Below, piece by piece: positions 51,909 to 60,975 of a DNA stretch of 64,000 nt. The DNA lies in contig NZ_JBAOJI010000001.1 of the NCBI RefSeq assembly GCF_037080055.1, positions 1-64,000 of the forward strand, written 5' to 3'. Under the pieces are notes generated by a model. That model saw nothing but the letters and a program-made list of their open reading frames with translations, did not search any database and was not told where the DNA came from. Origin of the DNA: Halovenus sp037080055 (GTDB taxonomy: Archaea > Halobacteriota > Halobacteria > Halobacteriales > Haloarculaceae). A program made the position numbers and the translations under genes. Numbering within the stretch: position 1 is the stretch's first letter; every line of letters starts with the position of its first letter.

Positions 51909-52571
51909 TCATATATTGGACCCATCGGGTCGTTTCGCTCCCTCGGAGTCGTGGACGACCACGCCGTCAACGTCCGTGGGTTCGTAGTTATCGCGGACGC
52001 CGATGGCTTCCTCGAGTTCCCGGATCGCTCGCTCTTTCAGCGTGGCGGCCAGTGTTTCGGCGTCTTCGCGGGAGATGTCTCGACCCAGTCCCTCACACTC
52101 GTGGGCACGGACCATCCCTTCCTCGTCGACCGCCTCTCCCATCGGTTGGCTGGTGCCACCCAACCCGACGCTGAAGGGATAGGTCTGACAGAGCAACGGC
52201 CGGTCGCCGTAGATTGTACAGGCCCCATCGCCGTCTCCGCCGTCGTCGTAGAACGTACAGTCGCCGCAGGAATCGGTCTGCAGCGCCCACTCGAAGGTTT
52301 CTCCCGTCGGCCCGTCTTCGCCCTCGGTCAGCCCGTAGGGCATCGGTCTCGCAACGTCGCGCCAGTCGTACTCCTCACTCTCCTGAATCGATCGAATCTC
52401 TTCGGGAAAAACCGTCGCCGTGTGAGATTCGGTGGTTCCGTCCTCGTCTTCGGCCGCCTTGCAACAGCCCCCGCATCGAGTGCACTCGAAGCCGATGGAT
52501 TCGATGGCATCCGCGAGATTCGAGACCGATAGCTCGCGTGCGCGTTCGAGTTCGACTTCGAGTGAGTCCAT
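51909..52571 (-). CDS. YkgJ-family cysteine-cluster protein
   Basis: This protein has 220 residues from ATG 52571. The Cys-rich pattern FECTRCGGCCKAAE and the later DSCGDCTFY, CTIYGDRPLLCQTYPF match the YkgJ/UPF0153 family (Cys clusters that bind zinc or iron). The function is not established; family members sit near biosynthetic and flagellar genes elsewhere. It lies beside the MBL hydrolase gene on the same strand. Confidence 0.85.
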   Translation of the reverse strand: MDSLEVELERARELSVSNLADAIESIGFECTRCGGCCKAAEDEDGTTESHTATVFPEEIRSIQESEEYDWRDVARPMPYGLTEGEDGPTGETFEWALQTDSCGDCTFYDDGGDGDGACTIYGDRPLLCQTYPFSVGLGGTSQPMGEAVDEEGMVRAHECEGLGRDISREDAETLAATLKERAIRELEEAIGVRDNYEPTDVDGVVVHDSEGAKRPDGSNI

Positions 52572-52616
52572 ACCATCCAGTACGGACTGAGCGCAAAAAA
52601 CGCTCGGATCGGACAA

Positions 52617-53375
52617 TCAGGCGGGTCGGGCGTGGTGGCCGTCGAACGTGATTTTGGATTCGACAGCCAGTTTCTCCACGTGTGCGAGTACGGTCGCCCG
52701 GGCCAGATCGTAGACGGCCGAGATGTCCTTGTCGTATGCGGCTTCGACGATATCGTCGAGATGCTGGTTACCGTCGCGGATCGCTGCCTCGACAGCGCGT
52801 TCGCGGTCGAGGCGGTGAGCGATCAGTCGCTCGCAGGTCTCCCGCGGGGTCTCGATGACGGGGCCGTGGCCGGGATACAGGTGTTGGGGATTCATCGCGT
52901 GCACGCGCCTGAGTGAACTGACATAGGCGCGCATGTCGCCTTTGGGCGCGCCGACGACGACGCTGCCTTCGGCGACGGCCAGATCACCGGTTACGATCCC
53001 GTCCGCGAGGACGAACGACGTGTGTTCGGGGGCGTGGCCTGGCGTGTCGACGACGGACACACCATCGCCCGCCGGCAGTGAGGCCCCCGGTGTGAACGTT
53101 CGATCCGGCGCGATGCCGGTCGCGGACTCGAACTCGTCGGTCCGGCCGTATCTGGCCCACACTGTGAGATCGAACTCTCTCGCGTACTCCGCGACCGCAC
53201 CGACGTGATCCGGGTGGTGATGCGTGACGGCGACGTGATCGACGCCGTCGGCGATGGCGGAATCGAGATCGTCGCTCCGGGCGGCGGGATCGACGACGAT
53301 CCCGTCGAACACGTAGGCGTTGGTCGCACCGGTCGGTGCGCGTGTCTGAACGGACAGTGAAAATCGTTCGACCAT
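52617..53375 (-). CDS. MBL-fold metallo-hydrolase
   Basis: This protein has 252 residues from ATG 53375 (MVERFSLSVQT). Metallo-beta-lactamase fold: THHHPDHVG (the HxHxDH motif), a later His in DTPGHAPEHTSFV and GDLAVAEGSVVV with the Asp. The C-terminal part has a winged-helix-like end (VYDLARATVLAHVEKL), as in the LACTB2 group. It cleaves an ester or phosphodiester bond; the substrate is unknown. Confidence 0.88.
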   Translation of the reverse strand: MVERFSLSVQTRAPTGATNAYVFDGIVVDPAARSDDLDSAIADGVDHVAVTHHHPDHVGAVAEYAREFDLTVWARYGRTDEFESATGIAPDRTFTPGASLPAGDGVSVVDTPGHAPEHTSFVLADGIVTGDLAVAEGSVVVGAPKGDMRAYVSSLRRVHAMNPQHLYPGHGPVIETPRETCERLIAHRLDRERAVEAAIRDGNQHLDDIVEAAYDKDISAVYDLARATVLAHVEKLAVESKITFDGHHARPA

Positions 53376-53437
53376 CTGTGTGGGCAATCGCGGGCCAGCG
53401 GCGTATTCGTTTGGGTCCGGCGTCGTCGCGGGAACTT

Positions 53438-53719
53438 CTAGCTCCGATCAGTCAGCGAATAGACCTGCTTGCGGGCGTCCTGCACGCTGTACCGGGACTC
53501 GACGAGTTCGGCGTCTTCGAGTCGATTCAGCGCGTAGCGGACGGTGCGATCTGGGAGCAGCGACTCCTCGGCGAGTTGCCCCTGCGAGAGGGGGCCGTCG
53601 GTTTCGAGAATCTTCGCGACAAGTTTCGCGCTCGGCGGGAGTTCGCGCAGGCGGTCGCGGTACTCCTGTTTTGAAAGAGTCTGTCGTGGTTTGCCCGGAT
53701 CTTCGACAATCGTGCTCAT
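53438..53719 (-). CDS. MarR-like winged-helix regulator
   Basis: This protein has 93 residues from ATG 53719 (MSTIVEDPGK), which is about 27 nt downstream of a TATA box (CTTGTAAAC on the plus strand, 53742-53750) and so leaderless. A single winged helix covers residues 20-90 (PPSAKLVAKILETDGPLSQG, DRTVRYALNRLEDAELVESR). Widespread small haloarchaeal regulator; targets are unknown. Confidence 0.85.
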   Translation of the reverse strand: MSTIVEDPGKPRQTLSKQEYRDRLRELPPSAKLVAKILETDGPLSQGQLAEESLLPDRTVRYALNRLEDAELVESRYSVQDARKQVYSLTDRS

Positions 53720-54061
53720 ATCTACGATACATTCGATCACACTTGTAAACGTTGGCTATATTCACATCAAACGAATAGGGTGTGTTTAATCGATCCCGTA
53801 TTTCCTTATACAAAGCTGCATTATATCTTGGATCGGCCACGAATTGTAATTTTGAGCCTGCTCGTGGCGCATTCCAGAACTAGTGACAGGTCAAATATAC
53901 AACTCTGGCGATGGTGACAGGTGACTGTATCGGCTGGGAGTTTCGCCGCGTTCGCCAGCATCTCGTGGGTGGTTCAGTCCTGTCGTGTCGTTGCCAGCGG
54001 TGGGATGGACCGTCTACATTTCAGTATCATTTTAATGCTCGGGCAGCGAAGGCCAGATAGC
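53720..54061. other. Intergenic region between winged-helix regulator and methyltransferase genes
   Basis: No gene is supported in these 342 bp. The left part is AT-rich and holds the minus-strand promoter of the regulator. The right part has a TATA box CATTTTAATG near 54028-54037 for the plus-strand methyltransferase. Open frames starting upstream (53921) run through this promoter and are rejected. Confidence 0.5.
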
Positions 54062-54766
54062 GTGAAAGGACAGGAGTGGTATCAGGCCGACGATGTCGCC
54101 CAAGAGTACGACGAAAAGCGGTTCTCGAAGGGTGGGCGACTCATCGACCGACGAGAGAAACAAGCAGTACTGAACGCCATCGGGCCAGTCGAAGACAAAC
54201 AAATTCTCGAAATCGCCTGCGGGACCGGGCGATTCACGTCGATGCTCGCAGAGCGAGGTGCGGAGATCATCGGGCTGGATATCTCGGGGCCGATGCTCCA
54301 GCAGGGCCGCCAGCGCGCCCAGTCTGCGGGCGTCGCGGACCACCTCGAATACATGCGCGGTGACGCGGGTCGGCTACCCTTCCCCGACGACCACTTCGAT
54401 GTGGTGTTCGCGATGCGGTTTTTCCACCTCGCAGATACACCCGAGGAGTTCTTACAGGAGATGTGTCGGGTCTCGAACGATCAGATCTTCTTCGATACGT
54501 TCAACCGGTACTCGACGCGGTCGCTGTACAACTGGGCGTTACCGATGGGCTCGCGGCTGTATTCGAGCAGAGAGGTCCACTCACTTCTGGATACGGCCGA
54601 TCTGAAACTCGTTTCGGCCGAACACGACTGGATTTTCCCCTACGGCCTCTATCGCGAGATTCCAAACCGCATCGCATCCGGACTTCGATGGATCGACGGC
54701 GGGATCAGCCGACTACCCCTCGGCGGCCGACTTGCTTCCGTGTCCTACTGGAACGCTCGGCTGTAG
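54062..54766 (+). CDS. Class I SAM-dependent methyltransferase
   Basis: This protein has 234 residues from GTG 54062, chosen because of the TATA box about 29 nt upstream (leaderless). SAM motif I is ILEIACGTGRFTSMLA, motif II IIGLDISGPML and motif III/IV DVVFAMRFFHLADTPEEF; it is a UbiE/COQ5-like small-molecule type methyltransferase. No substrate can be named. It is followed by the korA promoter region at 54767-54988, which has no other gene. Confidence 0.87.
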   Translation: MKGQEWYQADDVAQEYDEKRFSKGGRLIDRREKQAVLNAIGPVEDKQILEIACGTGRFTSMLAERGAEIIGLDISGPMLQQGRQRAQSAGVADHLEYMRGDAGRLPFPDDHFDVVFAMRFFHLADTPEEFLQEMCRVSNDQIFFDTFNRYSTRSLYNWALPMGSRLYSSREVHSLLDTADLKLVSAEHDWIFPYGLYREIPNRIASGLRWIDGGISRLPLGGRLASVSYWNARL

Positions 54767-54988
54767 TTGCCGACGCTGATATTCTTGGCCCGTCCGTCCC
54801 AATCGGCAATATTTGTTAGTACGTTTGTTCTGTCTTTCCAGCAACGAGGATCTATCACGAAAATTGGTGAGCAACTGTGGTTGCAGGCGAGAATAAATTC
54901 CCCGTATATGACGTTTTCGACGTGATTAATTGCCAGTCTACGGGATTGCAGAAGGCTTTTGCACAGGCCCTTTGTACCCTGAGCTAGC

Positions 54989-56752
54989 ATGCCCGACGAC
55001 CTGAACTGGGCCATCGGCGGTGAAGCCGGCGATGGTATCGACTCAACAGGGAAAATATTCGCACAGGCGCTCTCACGGGCGGGCAGACACGTCTTCACCT
55101 CGAAAGACTTCGCGTCGCGGATCCGCGGTGGATACACGGCGTATAAGGTGCGGACCTCTGTCGACCGCGTCGAGAGTGTCGTCGATCGACTGGATATCCT
55201 GATCGCGCTGACGGAACGGACGATCGACGAGAACATGGACGAACTTCACGAGGGGAGTGTCATCATCTACGATGGCGAGCGGACTTCGATGCAAGACGTC
55301 GAGATTCCGGAGGGGATGGTCGGACTCGACGTGCCACTGAAGGGTCTCGCTGAAGAGGCCGGTGGTGGCATCATGGCCAACATCGTCGCGCTTGGTGCGG
55401 CCTGTGAGGTCACGAACTTCCCCATCGAGAACCTCGACGCCTCACTCGAAAAACGGTTCTCCGACAAGGGGACGGCAATCGTCGAGAACAACAAGGAATC
55501 CGCGCGGCTCGGCCAGGAGTACGTTCAGGAGAACTACGATCACGAGTTCGACTACGACCTCGAAACGACGGACAGCGATTACGTCCTCCTGAACGGCGAC
55601 GAAGCGATTGGGATGGGGGCCATCGCGGCTGGCTGTAAGTTCTACTCCGGCTATCCGATCACGCCGGCGACGGACGTGATGGAGTATCTGACCGGCCGAA
55701 TCGACAAGTTCGGTGGAAAAGTCGTCCAGGCCGAGGACGAACTTTCAGCGATCAACATGGCACTCGGCGCGGCACGTGCCGGCGCGCGAGCGATGACGGC
55801 CACCTCCGGTCCCGGTATCGATCTGATGACCGAAACCTTCGGACTGGTCGCGACCAGCGAGACGCCGCTTGTTATCTGTGACGTAATGCGTTCCGGTCCC
55901 TCGACCGGGATGCCGACCAAACAGGAACAGGGCGACCTGAACATGGTTCTGTACGGCGGCCACGGCGAGATTCCGCGCTTCGTCGTCGCTCCGACGAATA
56001 TCTCGGAGTGTTTCTGGAAAACCGTCGAAGCGTTCAACCTCGCCGAAAAGTACCAGACGCCGGTGTTCCTCGTCGCAGACCTCTCGCTTGCGGTCACCGA
56101 ACAGACCTTCTCGCCGGATACCTTCGACATGGACGAAGTCGAAATCGACCGCGGGAAAATCGTCGACGAGGAGGATATCGACGCCTGGCAGGACGAACAG
56201 GGTCGCTTCCAGCCGCACTTCCCGGCCGCAGACGGGATCAGCCCGCGGACGTTCCCCGGCACTGACGAGGGTGCCCACATGACGACCGGGCTGGAACACG
56301 ACGCGCTGGGTCGGCGAACCGAGGACACCGACGTTCGCATCGAGCAGGTCGACAAACGCGAACAGAAGGTCCAGACCGCCCGCGAACAAGAGGACTGGGA
56401 GCCACGCGAATTCGGCGACTCCGACGCGGATACGCTCGTGCTCTCGTGGGGGTCCAACGAGGGACCGATGCGAGAAGCGCTCGAATTCCTCGAAGAAGAC
56501 GGTGTCGACGTTCGATTCCTCTCGGTTCCGTATCTGTTCCCGCGGCCGGACCTCACCGAGGAAGTCGAAAACGCAGAGACGACAATTGTCGTCGAGTGTA
56601 ACGCGACGGGACAGTTCGCGGACGTCGTCGAACACGACGTGCTCGAACGCGTCGAACGGATCAACAAGTACAACGGCGTCCGCTTCAAGGCGGACGAACT
56701 CGCAGAGGAGATCAAGGCTGCCGTCGGCCCACAGGCGGAGGTGGAACAATGA
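54989..56752 (+). CDS. korA: 2-oxoacid:ferredoxin oxidoreductase, alpha subunit (gamma-alpha fusion)
   Basis: This 587-residue subunit has an N-terminal gamma-type domain (residues 5-190, INWAIGGEAGDGIDSTG region) fused to the pyrimidine-binding alpha domain (about 195-430, GDEAIGMGAIAAGCKFYSGY) and a transketolase-C-like end. It oxidises 2-oxoacids with CoA to acyl-CoA, reducing ferredoxin. The length matches haloarchaeal KorA (2-oxoglutarate); PorA is longer. It overlaps korB by 4 bp. Confidence 0.9.
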   Translation: MPDDLNWAIGGEAGDGIDSTGKIFAQALSRAGRHVFTSKDFASRIRGGYTAYKVRTSVDRVESVVDRLDILIALTERTIDENMDELHEGSVIIYDGERTSMQDVEIPEGMVGLDVPLKGLAEEAGGGIMANIVALGAACEVTNFPIENLDASLEKRFSDKGTAIVENNKESARLGQEYVQENYDHEFDYDLETTDSDYVLLNGDEAIGMGAIAAGCKFYSGYPITPATDVMEYLTGRIDKFGGKVVQAEDELSAINMALGAARAGARAMTATSGPGIDLMTETFGLVATSETPLVICDVMRSGPSTGMPTKQEQGDLNMVLYGGHGEIPRFVVAPTNISECFWKTVEAFNLAEKYQTPVFLVADLSLAVTEQTFSPDTFDMDEVEIDRGKIVDEEDIDAWQDEQGRFQPHFPAADGISPRTFPGTDEGAHMTTGLEHDALGRRTEDTDVRIEQVDKREQKVQTAREQEDWEPREFGDSDADTLVLSWGSNEGPMREALEFLEEDGVDVRFLSVPYLFPRPDLTEEVENAETTIVVECNATGQFADVVEHDVLERVERINKYNGVRFKADELAEEIKAAVGPQAEVEQ

Positions 56753-57612
56753 GCTCTGACGTTCGATTCGTGGACTTCAAGTCGGACAAACAGCCGACGT
56801 GGTGCCCGGGGTGCGGTGACTTCGGCACCATGAACGGCATGATGAAAGCACTGGCCGAGACGGGCAACAGCCCCGACGACACCTTCGTCGTCGCCGGAAT
56901 TGGGTGCTCGGGGAAGATCGGCACCTACATGCACAGCTACGCGCTGCACGGCGTGCACGGTCGTGCGCTGCCGGTCGGGATTGGCGTCAAAATGGCCAAT
57001 CCAGAACTCGAAGTGATGGTCGCCGGCGGTGACGGTGACGGCTATTCGATCGGTGCCGGTCACTTCGTCCACGCAGTCCGGCGCAATGTGGACATGACAT
57101 ACGTGGTGATGGACAACCGCATCTACGGCCTGACCAAAGGCCAGGCCTCGCCGACCTCGCGCGAGGACTTCGAGACATCCACGTCACCGGACGGTACCAA
57201 CATGCCGCCGGTGAATCCGCTGGCGCTGGCGTTCGCTTCGGGCGCAACCTTTATCGCTCAGTCGTTCAGTTCGGACTCCAAGCGTCACGCCGAAATCGTC
57301 CAGAAAGCCGTCGAACACGACGGCTTCGGCTACGTGAACGTCTACTCGCCGTGTGTCACGTTCAACGACGTGGATACGTACGATTACTTCCGCGACTCGC
57401 TCGTGGATCTGAAAGAAGACGACCACGACCCGACCGACCGCGAAGACGCCAAAGAGGTCATCCTCAGCGGCGAGAAGGAGTACCAAGGCGTCATCTACCA
57501 GAACGAAAACAGCGTGCCGTTCGAGGAGCAGGAAGGCATCGAGGCACCGATGAACACCGTGCCCGACGGCGCGCCAGAGGGCGCGATGGATCTCGTTCGC
57601 GAGTTCTACTGA
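56749..57612 (+). CDS. korB: 2-oxoacid:ferredoxin oxidoreductase, beta subunit
   Basis: This 287-residue thiamine-diphosphate subunit has the TPP-binding motif GGDGDGYSIGAGHFVHAVRR and VVMDNRIYGLTKGQ. Cys residues in TWCPGCGDFG and CSGKIG bind the 4Fe-4S cluster. With KorA it forms the complex that runs the 2-oxoglutarate step of the TCA cycle in haloarchaea instead of the NAD-linked enzyme. A Shine-Dalgarno GGAGGTGG lies just upstream of the ATG. Confidence 0.92.
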   Translation: MSSDVRFVDFKSDKQPTWCPGCGDFGTMNGMMKALAETGNSPDDTFVVAGIGCSGKIGTYMHSYALHGVHGRALPVGIGVKMANPELEVMVAGGDGDGYSIGAGHFVHAVRRNVDMTYVVMDNRIYGLTKGQASPTSREDFETSTSPDGTNMPPVNPLALAFASGATFIAQSFSSDSKRHAEIVQKAVEHDGFGYVNVYSPCVTFNDVDTYDYFRDSLVDLKEDDHDPTDREDAKEVILSGEKEYQGVIYQNENSVPFEEQEGIEAPMNTVPDGAPEGAMDLVREFY

Positions 57613-57651
57613 ACACTCCTACTTTCGGTTTTTTTGCAGTCCGAGTCGCCG

Positions 57652-58368
57652 TCAGCGATTCTCACCGACCAGTCGCGTCGCCGTCGCTTTCCACGTGAGA
57701 ACGACCTCTCGGCCCTCCGTCAGTTCGAGTTTGGTCGCGCTGCTGTCGGTCACGAGCGCGCGGAACGCTGCGCCACCGGCGGTGACCTCGACTGTCAGCA
57801 CGGTTTCGCCGCGGTCGATGTCCGTGATCGATCCGTCGAGGCGATTCCGGGCGCTCGTCGAATCGGGTTCGGGGTCGCTGCCGGGGTCGAGTAGCGTGAT
57901 CGCATCGGCGCCGATCCGGGCCTGAACCTTGTCGCCGACGGCTACCCCGTCGTGCAGACCGCGGACGTGTCCCACGGACGTATTCACTTCGGCAAGTTCC
58001 CCAGCGACCGCCGTGACTGTCCCTCGCAACACCGTTTCCGGGACCTGGGCCGTGGCGGTGAGGGCGGCCTGCAATCGCTCGTAGCGGGCCAACAGGTCCT
58101 CGGCGTTGTCGGTCAACTGACTGCCGCCGCCGCCGCTGCCGCCTCGTCGGCGTTCGACCAGTTCTCCGAAGGCATCTTCGAGCGTTTCGATCCGTGAGAG
58201 ATCCCGTGGTCGCGACCGTCCGAGATTCGACGATGCTCGTGCGACGGAGCCTGTTCGGTCGATTTCCCGGAGCAGCGCGCGATCGCGGCAGTCGAACTCG
58301 ACGCCGTTGCTGACCAGCGCGGCCGCGCCCTGTCCGTCCGTCTGGGAGTTTGATCTGGTATCTGTCAT
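57652..58368 (-). CDS. ModE-like TOBE-domain regulator for tungstate/molybdate
   Basis: This 238-residue protein has an N-terminal HTH-like helix region (about 20-105, CRDRALLREIDRTGSVARAS resembling the ModE LysR-type HTH) and a C-terminal pair of TOBE domains (about 110-238, VLRGTVTAVAGELAEVNTSV, TATRLVGEN), which bind molybdate or tungstate. It sits 7 bp downstream of the tungstate ABC operon and probably controls it. It lacks transport parts of its own. Confidence 0.83.
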   Translation of the reverse strand: MTDTRSNSQTDGQGAAALVSNGVEFDCRDRALLREIDRTGSVARASSNLGRSRPRDLSRIETLEDAFGELVERRRGGSGGGGSQLTDNAEDLLARYERLQAALTATAQVPETVLRGTVTAVAGELAEVNTSVGHVRGLHDGVAVGDKVQARIGADAITLLDPGSDPEPDSTSARNRLDGSITDIDRGETVLTVEVTAGGAAFRALVTDSSATKLELTEGREVVLTWKATATRLVGENR

Positions 58369-58375
58369 ATGTCAA

Positions 58376-59182
58376 TTAGTACACCAATTCACCGTCGATA
58401 AACTTCCGAGCGCGTTCGTCGTGTGGATCGGAGAAGACCCGGTCTGTCGGCCCGACCTCGATGAGTTCGCCGCCGAGCATGACAGCGACGCGGTCGGCGA
58501 CCCGCTCGGCCTGATTCATATCGTGGGTCGCAATCGCTACGCCTCGGCCCTCTGAGCGGACGGTCGCCATCGCGTCTTCCAGCACGGCCGTATTTCGGGG
58601 ATCGAGATCAGAGGTCGGCTCGTCGAGCAACAGAAAGTCAGGATCGTAGGCGAGTGCGCGGGCGAACGCGACTCGCTGTGCCTCCCCGCCGGAAAGTGAG
58701 TTGGCCTGCTGGCTCTGCGATTCGTTCAGTCCGACGGTATCGAGCGCGTCGGCGACGGCGAAATCGGTCTCCGCAGTGCCGAATCGAGCGAGAAACTCCC
58801 GGAGGCGCTCGCGCCAGCCCCGGCGGATGTGGAGGCCGTACTCGACGTTTCGCCGGACAGTAGCATCGAAGAGATTTGGCTCCTGAAAGACCATCCCGAT
58901 TCGTCGTCGCGCTGCGAGCCGCTCTTCGCCCGATAGCTCCCAGACATCGTCTTCGTCGATGGCGACAGTCCCCGAATCAGGGCTGTGAAATAACGAAAGC
59001 AGCCGCAATAGCGTCGTCTTCCCGGTTCCGGATGGGCCGATGATCGCGACGATTTCGCCCTGTTCGACGGAGAGTGTCACCTCTTCGAGTACGTCGGTGC
59101 CGTCGAAACCGTGACTGACCTCTCGAAGCCCGAGTCCATCTGCCGAGCGTTGCTGCCGGTCCTCGACTGCCGTGAGACTCAC
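58376..59182 (-). CDS. tupC: Tungstate ABC transporter ATP-binding protein
   Basis: This 268-residue ATPase has Walker A GPSGTGKTT, signature LSGGEAQRV, Walker B LLLDEPTSDLDP and switch His in ATHDMNQAE. It is a TupC/PstB-size ATPase without a TOBE tail; the separate TOBE regulator gene follows. It overlaps the permease gene by 4 bp. Substrate is assigned from the TupA gene in the same operon. Confidence 0.9.
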   Translation of the reverse strand: MSLTAVEDRQQRSADGLGLREVSHGFDGTDVLEEVTLSVEQGEIVAIIGPSGTGKTTLLRLLSLFHSPDSGTVAIDEDDVWELSGEERLAARRRIGMVFQEPNLFDATVRRNVEYGLHIRRGWRERLREFLARFGTAETDFAVADALDTVGLNESQSQQANSLSGGEAQRVAFARALAYDPDFLLLDEPTSDLDPRNTAVLEDAMATVRSEGRGVAIATHDMNQAERVADRVAVMLGGELIEVGPTDRVFSDPHDERARKFIDGELVY

Positions 59183-59946
59183 GCTCGGCCACCCCCGAAC
59201 CGCAACACGAGTCCGTTGATGAGCAAGACGAGCACGAGCAAAATCGCGCCGAGAACGAGCGCCGTGTCGAACTGTCCCTGCCGGGCTTCGAGTTGGATCG
59301 CCGTCGTAAGTGTTCGCGTGACCGAGGTGCCGTCGGCTCTGGCGATGTTGCCGCCGACGATCAGGACGGAGCCGACTTCGCTGATCGCCCGCCCGAGGCC
59401 GGCGAGTACGCCCGTCACGATTCCATACCGGGCCTCTTTGATCGTCACTAGCGCTACGTCCAGACGGGTCCCGCCTGATGCGTAGGCGGCGTCGCGGACT
59501 CCTTGTTCGACGCTGGTCACGGCGGCCAGGCTCACGCCGGTGATCACCGGTGTCGCCAGCACGAACTGAGAGAGAATCATCGCTTCAGTCGTGAAGATAA
59601 GCTCGAAGGCTCCGAGCGGACCCTGATTCGAGACGGCAAAGAGGACGACGAGACCGACCACGACGCTGGGAAAGCCCATTCCGGTGTTGATGACGGCGAC
59701 GACGACGCCCTTCCCGGGGAAGTCGGCGAAACCGACGACCATCGCGATGGGCAGGCTGACGAGCGTGCTGATGAGGACCGCGGTGAGGCTGACGTACAGC
59801 GAGACGACGATGATGCTTCGGACGTAGTTGCGCTCGAACGGAAAGTTCAGGAGTCCGCTCGACCCGGCTTCAAACAGGTGAGCGCCACTCTCGAACAGCA
59901 ACGTCCCGCAATCGATCATACTGAGCCACAGCGTCGTGATGCTCAT
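59179..59946 (-). CDS. tupB: Tungstate ABC transporter permease
   Basis: This 255-residue permease has five to six membrane helices and the EAA-type loop (VEQGVRDAAYASGGTRLDVA, about residues 146-165). It belongs to the tungstate/molybdate permease family. The neighbouring genes fix its role in the Tup complex. It lies 5 bp downstream of tupA. Confidence 0.9.
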   Translation of the reverse strand: MSITTLWLSMIDCGTLLFESGAHLFEAGSSGLLNFPFERNYVRSIIVVSLYVSLTAVLISTLVSLPIAMVVGFADFPGKGVVVAVINTGMGFPSVVVGLVVLFAVSNQGPLGAFELIFTTEAMILSQFVLATPVITGVSLAAVTSVEQGVRDAAYASGGTRLDVALVTIKEARYGIVTGVLAGLGRAISEVGSVLIVGGNIARADGTSVTRTLTTAIQLEARQGQFDTALVLGAILLVLVLLINGLVLRFGGGRA

Positions 59947-59951
59947 AATGG

Positions 59952-60860
59952 TTAATTACCTGCTGACCATCCCTCGGGGACGTACTGCTGGAAATCGGGA
60001 TCTTCGGAGAGCGCTCTGGGGAAAAACAGCTGATTCCCCTCGACGGTGTACTCTTCGACGATTTTCTGCCCCTGCGGCGAGGTGAGAAACCCGATATAGG
60101 CCATCGCCAGGTCGTAGTTCACGTTGCCGTGAACGGCTGGATTGACCGCTATCACGCCGTAGGGATTGGCGAGCAGTTCCGGCCCGCCCTCGATCGGACC
60201 TTGGACGTGAATCCCCAGATCGATCTCTGACTGCTGGGAGATGAACGTCCCCCGGTCGGAGAGCGTGTACGCCTCGCTGAGAGTGGCCTGATTCAGCGCC
60301 TCCCCCATCCCACTGCCGGTCTCGCGGTACCACTCGCCACCCGGTTCGAGTCCCGCCTCCTCCCAGATGAGCAGTTCTTTGGTGTGCGTGCCGGAATTGT
60401 CACCTCGGGAAACGAACGTCGATTCCGAACTGGCGATGGTCTGGAAGGCATCTGTTACGTTTTCCATGCCATCGATGCCGGCCGGATCGGACTCCGGACC
60501 GACGACGACGAAGTCATTGAACATCAGATCCCGTCGGTTCACACCGTACCCTTCCCGGAGGAACTCGTCTTCGAGCGAGCGAGCGTGAACCATGACGACA
60601 TCCGAGTCTCCGTTGCGCGCTGTCTCCAGTGCTGCGCCGGTCCCCTGAGCGACGGCGTCGACTTCTGCACCGAATTCGTCAGTAAAAGCCGAGTTCACCT
60701 CGTCGAGTAGCCCCGTATCGTACGTGCTCGTCGTCGTCGTGAGTGTGAGCGTCTCTCCCGTCACCGCCGCCTCCCCGTTGGAGTCGTCGCCTGTGCAGCC
60801 AGCCAGTGTCGCTGCCGCCCCCCCGGCGACCAATCCGAGGAACGTCCGCCGTTGTACCAT
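59952..60860 (-). CDS. tupA: Tungstate-binding lipoprotein TupA
   Basis: This 302-residue substrate-binding protein has a Tat signal with lipobox (RRTFLGLVAGGAAATLAGC), so it is lipid-anchored outside the cell. The mature domain starts with TLTTTTSTYDTGLLDEVNS, the TTTSTxDSGLL-type anion-binding start of TupA/WtpA, and contains DVVMVHARSLEDEFL. It feeds tungstate (or molybdate) for W-containing oxidoreductases; KorAB nearby uses no tungsten, so the link is positional only. Confidence 0.9.
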   Translation of the reverse strand: MVQRRTFLGLVAGGAAATLAGCTGDDSNGEAAVTGETLTLTTTTSTYDTGLLDEVNSAFTDEFGAEVDAVAQGTGAALETARNGDSDVVMVHARSLEDEFLREGYGVNRRDLMFNDFVVVGPESDPAGIDGMENVTDAFQTIASSESTFVSRGDNSGTHTKELLIWEEAGLEPGGEWYRETGSGMGEALNQATLSEAYTLSDRGTFISQQSEIDLGIHVQGPIEGGPELLANPYGVIAVNPAVHGNVNYDLAMAYIGFLTSPQGQKIVEEYTVEGNQLFFPRALSEDPDFQQYVPEGWSAGN

Positions 60861-60975
60861 TATTGATACAACGGTCGCAGCGGACTCACTTCAGTATTTT
60901 CCCCGCAGAGAGAACGTGGCAGTCGGTTGTCTATTCGGCCAATATTCTTACCGAGCGGGCATCTACGTGAGGGCG

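Noticed and set aside
53921..54061. Upstream start for the methyltransferase
   Set aside because: It runs through the TATA box at about 54028; the GTG at 54062 fits a leaderless transcript.
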